Shown here in pieces: positions 21,901-29,920 of a stretch of 64,000 bases of DNA; within the stretch, counting starts at the first letter, position 1, and each line of letters begins with the position of its first letter. The DNA lies in NCBI RefSeq assembly GCF_000719865.1, contig NZ_JOID01000017.1, positions 71,915 to 135,914 on the forward strand, written 5' to 3'. The notes under the pieces are model-generated. The model worked only from the letters and a program-made list of their open reading frames with translations. It ran no database searches and was not told the DNA's origin. Source of the stretch: Streptomyces albus subsp. albus (GTDB lineage: Bacteria; Actinomycetota; Actinomycetes; Streptomycetales; Streptomycetaceae). The translations under genes and the position numbers were made by a program.

Positions 21901-22988
21901 GCCAGGCCGAGCCGCTCCGCCGCCACGTCCGCGTCCACGGGGACGGTCACCGGCTGCGGGGCGCCGGCCACGGCCCAGTCCGGGTCCTTGAGGCCGTTGC
22001 CGGTGACGGTGCAGACGATGCGCTGGCCGGGGTCGACCTTGCCCTGCTCGGCGGCCTTCAGCAGACCGGCGACGCTCGCGGCCGAGGCGGGCTCGACGAA
22101 CACGCCCTCCTGGGAGGCCAGCAGCCGGTAGGCGGCGAGGATTTGACGGTCCGTCACCTCGTCGATGAGGCCGCCCGACTCGTCCCGGGCCCGCTCGGCG
22201 AACTCCCACGAGGCCGGGTTGCCGATGCGGATGGCCGTCGCGATGGTGTGCGGGTCCTTGACCGGCTCGCCGCGCACGATCGGCGCGGAGCCGGAGGCCT
22301 GGAAGCCCCACATCCGCGGGCGCCGGTCCGCCATGCCGTCGGCCGCGTACTCGCTGTAACCGCGCCAGTAGGCGGTGATGTTGCCCGCGTTGCCGACCGG
22401 GAGGACGTGGATGTCCGGGGCGTCGCCGAGCATGTCGGCGATCTCGAAGGCGGCGGTCTTCTGGCCCTCGATGCGGACCGGGTTGACCGAATTGACCAGC
22501 GACACCGGGTACTTGTCGGAGAGGCCGCGGGCCAGCGTCAGGCAGTCGTCGAAGTTCCCGTCCACCTGGAGGATCTTCGCGCCGTGCACCAGGGCCTGAC
22601 CCATCTTGCCGAGCGCGATCTTGCCCTGCGGCACCAGCACCGCGCAGACCATCCCGGCCCGCACCGCGTAGGCGGCGGCCGAGGCGGAGGTGTTGCCCGT
22701 GGAGGCGCAGATGACGGCCTGCGCGCCCTCCTCCTTGGCCCGGGTGATGGCCATCGTCATCCCGCGGTCCTTGAAGGAACCGGTGGGGTTGGCGCCCTCG
22801 ACCTTGAGATGGACCTCGCAGCCCGTGCGCTCGGAGAGCACCTGCGCGGGGACGAGCGGCGTGCCGCCCTCGCGGAGGGTGACGACCGGGGTGTCCGCGG
22901 TGACCGGCAGGCGGTCGCGGTACTCCTCGATCACCCCCCGCCACTGGTGGGTGGCGCCCCGGCGGGGACCTGTGCTTGCAGCAGCCAT
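21897..22988 (-). CDS. thrC: Threonine synthase
   Basis: 363 residues, PLP fold-type II; converts O-phosphohomoserine to threonine. The PLP lysine lies in [13 protein letters not shown], the phosphate cradle in [12 protein letters not shown], and [15 protein letters not shown] and [14 protein letters not shown] are family motifs. ATG 22988 ([10 protein letters not shown]) is supported by GGAAG upstream and lies ten bases after the hom stop, so hom and thrC form an operon. Confidence 0.96.
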   Translation of the reverse strand: MAAASTGPRRGATHQWRGVIEEYRDRLPVTADTPVVTLREGGTPLVPAQVLSERTGCEVHLKVEGANPTGSFKDRGMTMAITRAKEEGAQAVICASTGNTSASAAAYAVRAGMVCAVLVPQGKIALGKMGQALVHGAKILQVDGNFDDCLTLARGLSDKYPVSLVNSVNPVRIEGQKTAAFEIADMLGDAPDIHVLPVGNAGNITAYWRGYSEYAADGMADRRPRMWGFQASGSAPIVRGEPVKDPHTIATAIRIGNPASWEFAERARDESGGLIDEVTDRQILAAYRLLASQEGVFVEPASAASVAGLLKAAEQGKVDPGQRIVCTVTGNGLKDPDWAVAGAPQPVTVPVDADVAAERLGLA

Positions 22989-22998
22989 GGTTTCTTCC

Positions 22999-24291
22999 TT
23001 ACTCCCCTTCGACCCGCATGATCCCGGCGACACCGCGCACGGTGTCCAGCGCCCGCAGGGCGCCGACCGTCGCCGAGAGCGCCGCGTCGCTGGCCCGGTG
23101 CGTGACCACGACGAGGGACGCCTCACCGTCCTTGACCTGCTGGTGGACGGTCTCGATGGACACCCCGTGCTCGTTGAACTCCGCGGCGACCTGGGCCAGG
23201 ACGCCCGGCTTGTCGGCGACGTCGAGGCTGATGTGGTAGCGCGTGACCACCTCGCCCATCGGGCTCACCGCGAGCCGCGAGTACGCGGACTCGCCGGGGC
23301 CGGTCGCGCCGTTGAGCTTGTTGCGGCACACCGCGACGAGGTCGCCGAGGACCGCGGAGGCGGTGGGCGCGCCGCCGGCGCCGGGCCCGTAGAACATCAG
23401 CTGGCCGGCGGCCTCGGCCTCGACGAAGACGGCGTTGTACGCCTCGCGGACGGAGGCGAGCGGGTGGCTGAGCGGGATCATCGCGGGGTGCACCCGGGCG
23501 GTGACGGAGCGGCCGTCCTCGGCGCGCTCGCAGATCGCCAGCAGCTTGACGGTGCGGCCCATGCGGCGGGCGGAGGCGATGTCGGCGGCGGTGACCTCCG
23601 TGATGCCCTCGCGGTGCACGTCGTCCAGGCGGACGCGGGTGTGGAAGGCGATGCCGGCGAGGATCGCGGCCTTGGCGGCGGCGTCGAAGCCCTCGACGTC
23701 CGCGGTGGGGTCGGCCTCGGCGTAGCCCAGGGCCGTCGCCTCGTCGAGCGCCTCGGAGTAGCCGGTGCCGCCGGTCTCCATGCGGTCGAGGATGAAGTTG
23801 GTCGTGCCGTTGACGATGCCGAGGACGCGGTTGACCTTGTCGCCGACCAGGGACTCGCGCAGCGGGCGGACCAGGGGGATGGCGCCGGCGACGGCGGCCT
23901 CGTAGTACAGATCGGCGCCGTGCCGTTCGGCGACGGCGTGCAGGGCGGCGCCGTCCTCGGCGAGCAGGGCCTTGTTGGCGGAGACGACGCTCGCGCCGTG
24001 CTCGAAGGCCGTGGTGATGAGGGTGCGGGCGGGCTCGATGCCGCCGATGACCTCCACGACGACGTCGATGTCGCCGCGTTTGACGAGGGCGGTGGCGTCG
24101 GTGGTGACCAGCTCGGCGGGCACGCCCTCGCGGACCCGGTCCGGGCGGCGGACGGCGATGCCGGCCAGCTCGACGGGGGCCCCGATGCGCGCCGTGAGAT
24201 CGTCCGCGTGCGTCGTCATGATGCGCGCCACCTCGGAGCCGACCACTCCACAGCCCAGCAGCGCCACCTTCAGCGGACGCGTACGCATCAT
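22999..24291 (-). CDS. hom: Homoserine dehydrogenase with ACT domain
   Basis: 430 residues; reduces aspartate semialdehyde to homoserine. The N-terminal NAD(P) fold begins [17 protein letters not shown], followed by [23 protein letters not shown] and [14 protein letters not shown] (catalytic Lys/Asp region). The C-terminal ~80 residues form an ACT domain ([20 protein letters not shown]), the usual site of threonine feedback. Starts at [12 protein letters not shown] 24291. First gene of hom-thrC(-thrB). Confidence 0.96.
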   Translation of the reverse strand: MMRTRPLKVALLGCGVVGSEVARIMTTHADDLTARIGAPVELAGIAVRRPDRVREGVPAELVTTDATALVKRGDIDVVVEVIGGIEPARTLITTAFEHGASVVSANKALLAEDGAALHAVAERHGADLYYEAAVAGAIPLVRPLRESLVGDKVNRVLGIVNGTTNFILDRMETGGTGYSEALDEATALGYAEADPTADVEGFDAAAKAAILAGIAFHTRVRLDDVHREGITEVTAADIASARRMGRTVKLLAICERAEDGRSVTARVHPAMIPLSHPLASVREAYNAVFVEAEAAGQLMFYGPGAGGAPTASAVLGDLVAVCRNKLNGATGPGESAYSRLAVSPMGEVVTRYHISLDVADKPGVLAQVAAEFNEHGVSIETVHQQVKDGEASLVVVTHRASDAALSATVGALRALDTVRGVAGIMRVEGE

Positions 24292-24356
24292 CCGACCTCG
24301 TCTCTCCGCGATGTGCCCGGAACCGTGCACTGTGCCCCAGGCTTCCGGGAACCGTG

Positions 24357-24396
24357 CCCGGGCGTTCCCGGGACGTCACCCGGGCGTTCCCGGGAC
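24357..24396. repeat. Two exact 18-bp repeats in the hom leader
   Basis: CCCGGGCGTTCCCGGGAC occurs at 24357-24374 and 24379-24396 (period 22), with a partial third copy to about 24411. Each unit is itself a short inverted repeat (CCCGGG / CCCGGG), so the leader RNA can fold in alternative ways. Confidence 0.75.
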
Positions 24397-24412
24397 CGAC
24401 ACCCGGGTCCCG

Positions 24413-24418
24413 ATTATC
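24413..24418 (-). promoter_or_regulatory. Candidate -10 box of the hom promoter
   Basis: GATAAT on the minus strand stands out in very GC-rich DNA; a weak GTGAGT lies about 19 bases upstream. Transcription from here would place the 18-bp repeats in a leader of over 100 bases. The rest of the gap to lysA (24419-24897) is GC-rich with many CGGGTGCCGGG-like words and no gene I can support. Confidence 0.45.
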
Positions 24419-24897
24419 TTGGCTCCCCACCAGTCTCACTCACCGGGTGGGTCACTCCGGGGTTTGTCCGGATTCCGAGACTGCCGGCGGGCGGGGGCGA
24501 GCGCCCGGTGCCGGGTGGGTGCCCGATGCCGGGCGGGTGCCGGGAAGTGCCGCGCGAGTGGGACGTGCGGGGGCGCGGGACCGGGGTCCGTGCGCGCTGC
24601 GGTACCGCGCACGGCACGGCGGGACCGCCGTACCGGCTTCCTGGGGCGAAACCAGTACGACGGCAGGACTACCGCGCCGGGCCGGGCAGCGGAACGGTGC
24701 GGGGCGGAAGGTGGCGGATGTCACCCGGTGTCCGGCGCCCCGGGCCGCTACCGGGCCCTTGCCCACCGGCGCCGACGGCCAGCCCGCTTCCGGTCGTTCC
24801 GCGCCCGCCGTAGGGCGCCGGCCGGCCGCGTTCCGCCGGCCCGTGCCGTCACCTCCGCGCCGGGCCGTCACCCCGCGCCCGCCGTCCCGCGTGCCCG

Positions 24898-26289
24898 TCA
24901 GCCCAGGTCCAGCCGGAGCAGGTCCTCCTCCGTCTCGCGCCGCATGATGACGCGGGCCTTGCCGTCCTTGACCGCGACCACGGGCGGCCGCAGGGCGTGG
25001 TTGTAATTGCTCGCCATGGAGCGGCAGTAGGCGCCGGTGGCGGGGACGGCGAGCAGGTCGCCGGGGGCCAGGTCGGCGGGGAGGAAGGCGTCCTTCACGA
25101 CGATGTCGCCGGACTCGCAGTGCTTGCCGACGACCCGGGAGAGCATGGGCCCGGCGGTGGAGACGCGGGAGGCGAGGGCGACGGAGTACTCGGCGTCGTA
25201 GAGCGCGGTGCGGATGTTGTCGGACATGCCGCCGTCCACGCTGACGTAGGTGCGCAGGCCGGGAAGCTCCTTGAGGGTGCCGACCTCGTAGAGGGTGAAG
25301 GTCGTCGGGCCGACGATGGCGCGGCCGGGCTCCACGGAGATCCGGGGGACGGCGAGGCCGGCGGCGGCGCACTCGCGGGTCACGATGTCGCTCAGCGACT
25401 TGGCGATCTCGTGCGGTTCGCGGGGGTCGTCCTCGGAGGTGTAGGCGATGCCGAGGCCGCCGCCGAGGTCGATCTCGGGCAGCTCGACGCCGTGTTCGTC
25501 GCGCACCTCGGCGAGGAGCTGGACGACGCGGCGGGCGGAGACCTCGAAGCCGGCCATGTCGAAGATCTGGGAGCCGATGTGGGAGTGGATGCCCGCCAGT
25601 TCGAGGCTGTCGAGCTTGAGGACGCGGCGCACGGCCTCGGCGGCCTGGCCGTCGGCGAGGGCGATGCCGAACTTCTGGTCCTCGTGCGCGGTGGCGATGA
25701 ACTCGTGGGTGTGGGCCTCGACACCGACGGTGACGCGGATCTGCACGCGCTGGCGGCGGCCGAGGCGCTCGGCGATGTGCGCGACCCGCACGATCTCCTG
25801 GAAGGAGTCGAGGACGATCCGGCCGACGCCCGCGGTGATGGCGCGCTCGATCTCGTCGGAGGTCTTGTTGTTGCCGTGCAGCGCGATGCGCTCGGCGGGC
25901 ATGCCGCCGGCGAGGGCGGTGCTCAGCTCGCCGGCGGAGCAGACGTCGAGGTTGAGGCCCTCCTCGTACAGCCAGCGGACGACCGCGCGGGAGAGGAAGG
26001 CCTTGCCGGCGTAGAAGACGTCGGCCTCGCCGCCGAAGGCGTCGTGCCAGGCGCGGCAGCGGGCGCGGAAGTCGTCCTCGTCGAGGAAGTAGGCGGGGGT
26101 GCCGAACTCCTCGGCGAGACGGGTGACGGGGATGCCGCCGAGGGTGGCGACGCCGTCGTCGTCACGGGTGACGGTGCGCGACCAGACGCGGGGGTCGAGG
26201 GCGTTGAGGTCGGCGGGCGGGGCGGTGTAGTGGCCCTCGGGCAGGACATCGGCGTGCCGGGGCCCGGCGGGGTGTGCGGAACGGCTCAT
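24898..26289 (-). CDS. lysA: Diaminopimelate decarboxylase
   Basis: 463 residues; last step of lysine synthesis. Alanine-racemase-type barrel with the PLP lysine K96 in VFYAGKAFLS, the HSHIGSQIFD loop, GGGLGIAYTSEDD and EPGRAIVG for PLP phosphate, and the C-terminal barrel with HCESGD (substrate Cys) and TGAYCRSMASNYN. ATG 26289 (SRSAHPAGPRH) is chosen over an upstream ATG at 26415 that would add 42 low-complexity residues. The extended ~50-residue N-terminus is normal for actinomycetes. Confidence 0.96.
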   Translation of the reverse strand: MSRSAHPAGPRHADVLPEGHYTAPPADLNALDPRVWSRTVTRDDDGVATLGGIPVTRLAEEFGTPAYFLDEDDFRARCRAWHDAFGGEADVFYAGKAFLSRAVVRWLYEEGLNLDVCSAGELSTALAGGMPAERIALHGNNKTSDEIERAITAGVGRIVLDSFQEIVRVAHIAERLGRRQRVQIRVTVGVEAHTHEFIATAHEDQKFGIALADGQAAEAVRRVLKLDSLELAGIHSHIGSQIFDMAGFEVSARRVVQLLAEVRDEHGVELPEIDLGGGLGIAYTSEDDPREPHEIAKSLSDIVTRECAAAGLAVPRISVEPGRAIVGPTTFTLYEVGTLKELPGLRTYVSVDGGMSDNIRTALYDAEYSVALASRVSTAGPMLSRVVGKHCESGDIVVKDAFLPADLAPGDLLAVPATGAYCRSMASNYNHALRPPVVAVKDGKARVIMRRETEEDLLRLDLG

Positions 26290-26434
26290 GGCGCTCTGGG
26301 CTCTCCTGGGTGGTGGCGCTGGGGTGGGTGGTGCCCGTGCGGAGTCGGTCGTCTCGTCCGCGTCGCGGCTGGGGTCCGTCAGGTGGCTTCGGGCCGTTAC
26401 GCGACTCCGGACCACCGTCTCGGCGGGCGTCGGA

Positions 26435-27628
26435 TCAGAGGTGTGCGGGTGCGTCGATGCCGAGCAGGAGCAGGCCGCCGGCGAGCACCGTCCCGGTCGC
26501 CTCGGCGAGGGCGGTCCGGGCCCGGTGGGCGGCCCCGGGTTTCTCGTCGCCGCGCGGGAGGACGGGGCAGGCGTCGTGGAAACGGAAGAAGGCGTCGGCG
26601 AGCTGCTCGAGGTGGCGCGCTATGCGGTCGGGGGCGCGGTGCCGGGCGGCGGCGTCGAGGACTGCGGGGTACTCGCGGAGGGCGGCGAGCAGGTCACGGG
26701 CGGAGGACGGGCCGGCCGGCGCACCGGGGCTGCCGGGGCCGCCGGAACCGTCTCCGGTCCCGAGGTCTCCGGGAAGGGATTCGACCCCGAGGTCGGCGGC
26801 GTTCCGTGCGAGCGCGCAGGCGCGGGCATGGGCGTACCGAACCCGGAAGAGGGGGTTCGACTCGCGCTGGACGAGCAGGGGGTCGTGCTCGTCGCCGGTG
26901 AGGCGGGGGTGGTCGTGGGCGGCGGGCCGGAGAAGGGCCCAGCGGGCGGCGTCGGCCCCGAGGGTGCGGAGCAGCTCGTCGGCGGAGGCCCGGACGGGCA
27001 CGGGACGGACCGTGAGCCGGCCCGGGGCGGCCCCTACGCGGGCGCGGGCGTCGGCGACCGGGCCGCGCGGATCTCCGCGACCATCAGCGCCGGGGGCACC
27101 GGGGATGGTGCCGGTGTCGAGGCTCACACGGAGGCCGGCCCAGCCGGGATCGGCCACCGGTCCGGTGCAGCGGATGGTGGCGAGGGCGCCCTGGGAGCGG
27201 AGGACGCGGCGGAGGGCGTCGGCGGTGACGGCGGCGCGGGTCTCGCCGGGGAAGGCCAGCTCGATGTGTTCGCCGGCCAGTGCGTCACCGTGCCCGTAGG
27301 CGGTGCCGCGCCGGAGGATGTCCCGTACGAGGGCGGCGCCGGAACCGTCGGCCAGGGTGATGTTGAGGAAGCCGGGACCGGAGACCTCGACGAGCTCGAT
27401 ACCGGACACGGCGGCCAGACGGGACCGGAGGATTCCGGCCACGCCGAGGGCGGGGAGCCCGGCGGGGCGGGCGAGTTGGAGGGCGACCCCGGTCGCGTAG
27501 TCGCCGTGACCGGGACGGGAGGCCCGCTTGACGGCCACCCGCTCGGGTACGGGCACGCGCAGCTCGCCGTCCGCGACGGCATGGCGCACGGTGCGCAGCA
27601 CGGTCTGGGAGAGCTGGGCGGGGGTCAC
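26435..27628 (-). CDS. nrtL: ArgS-related anticodon-binding protein NrtL
   Basis: 397 residues from GTG 27628 (TPAQLSQTVLRTVRHAV). It keeps the ends of arginyl-tRNA synthetase: an N-terminal Add1-like domain (RPGHGDYATGVALQLA, GPGFLNITLA) and a DALR anticodon-binding domain (LFRVRYAHARACALARNAADLG; FRFHDACPVLPRGDE), with ALGADAARWALL-like sequence before it. The Rossmann catalytic core with HIGH and KMSK is missing; a Pro/Gly/Asp-rich stretch replaces it. It cannot charge tRNA. Such proteins lie next to lysA in Streptomyces; the function is unknown. tRNA-Arg(CCG) lies 1 kb upstream. Confidence 0.85.
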   Translation of the reverse strand: MTPAQLSQTVLRTVRHAVADGELRVPVPERVAVKRASRPGHGDYATGVALQLARPAGLPALGVAGILRSRLAAVSGIELVEVSGPGFLNITLADGSGAALVRDILRRGTAYGHGDALAGEHIELAFPGETRAAVTADALRRVLRSQGALATIRCTGPVADPGWAGLRVSLDTGTIPGAPGADGRGDPRGPVADARARVGAAPGRLTVRPVPVRASADELLRTLGADAARWALLRPAAHDHPRLTGDEHDPLLVQRESNPLFRVRYAHARACALARNAADLGVESLPGDLGTGDGSGGPGSPGAPAGPSSARDLLAALREYPAVLDAAARHRAPDRIARHLEQLADAFFRFHDACPVLPRGDEKPGAAHRARTALAEATGTVLAGGLLLLGIDAPAHL

Positions 27629-27769
27629 GCTTCCAGCGTAGGGGAGGTGCGGGGTGGTTCCGCGAACCGTTTCACAGGCCGGACGCGGTGGGCGACGAGG
27701 GCGGCGCGGACTGTGCGGACAGGGCACGGGCGGCATGCCGCCGCGCCGCGCCTGCCCTCAGCTGGACCG

Positions 27770-28222
27770 TCAGCCCGCCGGGCGGGCCGAGGGCGCGCTG
27801 TCCCCGTCGGAGAGCTCACCGGCCGGCGGCTCCCCGGGGGACCGCTTCCCCGCACGCGCCAGCCGCCGGACGAGCCGCACGAGATCGGCCGGCTCGAAGG
27901 GCTTGGCGAGGAACGCGTCGACCCCGGCGGCCTGTCCGGCGTCGACCTCCTGCTGGGTGCAGGCACTGATGATCGCGACGGGCAGATTCCGGGTCCGCGG
28001 GTCCTCGTGCAGACGGGTGGCCGTACGTAACCCGTCGAGGCGGGGCATCACTACATCCAGGGTGACGACGTCCGGACGCACGTCGTGAATGACGTCCAGA
28101 CACTCGGCACCATCGGCCGCGGTCACGACCTCGAACCCTTCAAGTTCGAGGTTGACCCTGATCAGCTGCCGGATCACCTTGTTGTCGTCGACCACAAGGA
28201 CCCGGGCGAACGAGCCAGGCAC
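27770..28222 (-). CDS. Single-domain CheY-like response regulator
   Basis: 150 residues from GTG 28222. Receiver domain with the acidic pair D12/D13 (LVVDDNKVIRQL), phospho-acceptor D56 (TLDVVMPRLDG), S87 (IISA) and K107 (FLAKPFEPADL), all required for phosphorylation. No output domain follows; the last ~35 residues are a Pro/Gly/Ser-rich tail. No histidine kinase is adjacent, so it is an orphan and must act through protein contacts. Confidence 0.9.
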   Translation of the reverse strand: MPGSFARVLVVDDNKVIRQLIRVNLELEGFEVVTAADGAECLDVIHDVRPDVVTLDVVMPRLDGLRTATRLHEDPRTRNLPVAIISACTQQEVDAGQAAGVDAFLAKPFEPADLVRLVRRLARAGKRSPGEPPAGELSDGDSAPSARPAG

Positions 28223-28575
28223 AACTCGAGAGTAGGTCGCGAGCTCCCCCCGCGTCCGGCTTTTCCCCACTTCCGCCCCCTCCGAGGGAGCTTTCCCCGA
28301 CCGGATGCGCCGTGCGCGACGCATGCGCTAGGGGAGCCCGGAGGGAACCGGTCCGGGGGCGCGGGACGAGCCACGACGAGGGCCCGACCGGGCCGGAGGA
28401 GCCGAGCCAGCTGCCGCCGGACCTCCCGAAGACGAGAACCAACACCCCGTATCCCCACTGCGGCGGGACCCCACCCACCGCCCCTGGGAGGAGACCGGAA
28501 CCAGCGGACAGGGGCCCTTCCGCACCCCTCCCCCACCCCACGAAATGCCGTTCATGGGCACCCCCCTGGAGCTGG

Positions 28576-28581
28576 TAGGGT
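28576..28581 (+). promoter_or_regulatory. Candidate -10 box of the tRNA-Arg promoter
   Basis: TAGGGT lies about 30 bases before the tRNA. A TTCATG 19 bases further upstream is a poor -35. The position suits a stable-RNA promoter but the boxes are weak. Confidence 0.35.
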
Positions 28582-28611
28582 TCTACCCGTCGCCGCGAAC
28601 GCGAACGACAC

Positions 28612-28683
28612 GCCCCCGTAGCTCAGGGGATAGAGCAACGGCCTCCGGAGCCGTGTGCGCAGGTTCGAATCCTGCCGGGGGCA
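28612..28683 (+). tRNA. tRNA-Arg, anticodon CCG
   Basis: Acceptor GCCCCCG pairs with CGGGGGC; D-arm GCTCAGGGGATAGAGC; anticodon stem ACGGC/GCCGT around CTCCGGA gives anticodon CCG, reading CGG; T-arm CAGG-TTCGAAT-CCTG. The discriminator is A and CCA is not encoded. tRNA-Arg genes are frequent integration targets, and accessory DNA follows this one. Confidence 0.95.
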
Positions 28684-28700
28684 CCCTGTATGAGGTGCCC

Positions 28701-28740
28701 AAGACCCCGTCACCAGCGGAAACGCTGAGGCCGGGGTCTT
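28701..28740 (+). terminator. tRNA-Arg terminator
   Basis: AAGACCCCG (28701-28709) pairs with CGGGGTCTT (28732-28740), with an inner CAGCG/CGCTG stem (28714-28718 with 28723-28727). It ends in CTTC, a typical Streptomyces tRNA terminator. Confidence 0.85.
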
Positions 28741-29108
28741 CGCGTATGTGCAGGCGCATGCGCCCGGAGCGGTCGTATGCCGGGGTCTGTGGACGAGGCG
28801 TGGACGGGACTTTGGAACATCGCCGCAGGTCGCTCACCCCTTGGGATAGTCGCGCCTCCGTCAAGAAGAACAGGACTGGCAACATGGCAACCCCCGCCGA
28901 CTGCGCCGTCATGCCGCACTCGGCTTCTTGGGCTACCGGCATGACGGACCGGTCTTGACTCCACCATGCATATAGCAGCGCTCTTACTCGCCGGACGAAT
29001 CGCGATGCGCAGTCGGCTCTGCGGCCGACGGCCGGGGACCTCGGGACTTATACGACGCACTACCACTACGCTTCCAGCCCGCGACTCACTACTAACGAGG
29101 GGGTAGAC
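28741..29108. other. Gene-free stretch after tRNA-Arg
   Basis: 368 bases with lower GC than the flanks. No integrase, no repeat of the tRNA 3' end and no convincing frame. A frame on the minus strand across the tRNA is an artefact of the tRNA sequence. It may be worn remains of an integration junction. Confidence 0.5.
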
Positions 29109-29684
29109 GTGAGCCTTGATCACGAGCACGACGAAGACGAGGACGACCGCGAGAGCGTCAATAGCTTGTACAGGGACTGGGAATCTATGCACTCCCGGCT
29201 GCGCAGGACCGGTGATGAGGTCCGCGCCCTCCACGCGCGCACAACCACCTGGCACGGCCCAGAGCCGCGATACGCGGCCGACTGGGACTGGATCATGCAG
29301 GCATTCGCCCGAGAAGTGGCTACCGCCAAGCGGAGCGACTTTGAGAGCTTGATCCTCCAGACCACAGAGCTGCACCACCGCGGGGCCGGGGTTCTCGATC
29401 CAGATCGCGGACCGGAACCCATTCCATCGCCGTTCGTGCGACACATGCCTCCGGACCAGGACGAGATCGAGGCGAAGCGCCGCCAACGCCAAGTCCGTCA
29501 CGTGCTTGCCTACCAACAGCACATCCGGGAGTGCCTCAAACACTTCGTCACCGCTTGGACGGCCCTCATTGACGGCTGCTTGATCTGTGACTGGCAGATG
29601 ATCGATGACGAGTTCCCAAAGCTCGCGCAGTTGCTAGGGGAAGCCCAGCGCGCTTTCGACATCTGGGTTTCCCTCGAGCGGTAG
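29109..29684 (+). CDS. Hypothetical protein, orphan
   Basis: 191 residues starting at GTG 29109 with GAGGGGG a few bases upstream. I do not recognise it. The first ~20 residues are strongly acidic (SLDHEHDEDEDDRES), the middle is amphipathic and charged, and the C-terminal ~70 residues (RQRQVRHVLAYQQHIREC, ALIDGCLICDWQMID) look helical. No signal peptide or membrane helix. It lies between tRNA-Arg and the type I RM locus, opposite in direction to hsdR, and its codon choice is less GC-biased than the core genes, consistent with acquired DNA. Confidence 0.65.
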   Translation: MSLDHEHDEDEDDRESVNSLYRDWESMHSRLRRTGDEVRALHARTTTWHGPEPRYAADWDWIMQAFAREVATAKRSDFESLILQTTELHHRGAGVLDPDRGPEPIPSPFVRHMPPDQDEIEAKRRQRQVRHVLAYQQHIRECLKHFVTAWTALIDGCLICDWQMIDDEFPKLAQLLGEAQRAFDIWVSLER

Positions 29685-29920
29685 CAGAACTCGCAAGAAA
29701 ACTGTGCCGGTTTCGATTCCTCAACCGCTCCGTAAAGCCCTGTCGCCGCTTCGTCTCCGGGCGGGCGCGGGCGACCGGCGGCGCCCGCGCTCATGTCTCC
29801 CGCTCGGCACCGCCGGCCGCCCGCTCCCGCCCAAGAGACAGACACACAGTGCCTGAGGTCAGAACACGTCGTGGCCGGGGCGGTCGGCTCCACGGCTTTA
29901 GGCCAAGACCGGGAAGTTAA

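Noticed and set aside
28583..28942. Minus-strand frame across tRNA-Arg (contains PPAGFEPAHTAPE)
   Set aside because: This is the well-known spurious translation of a tRNA complement.
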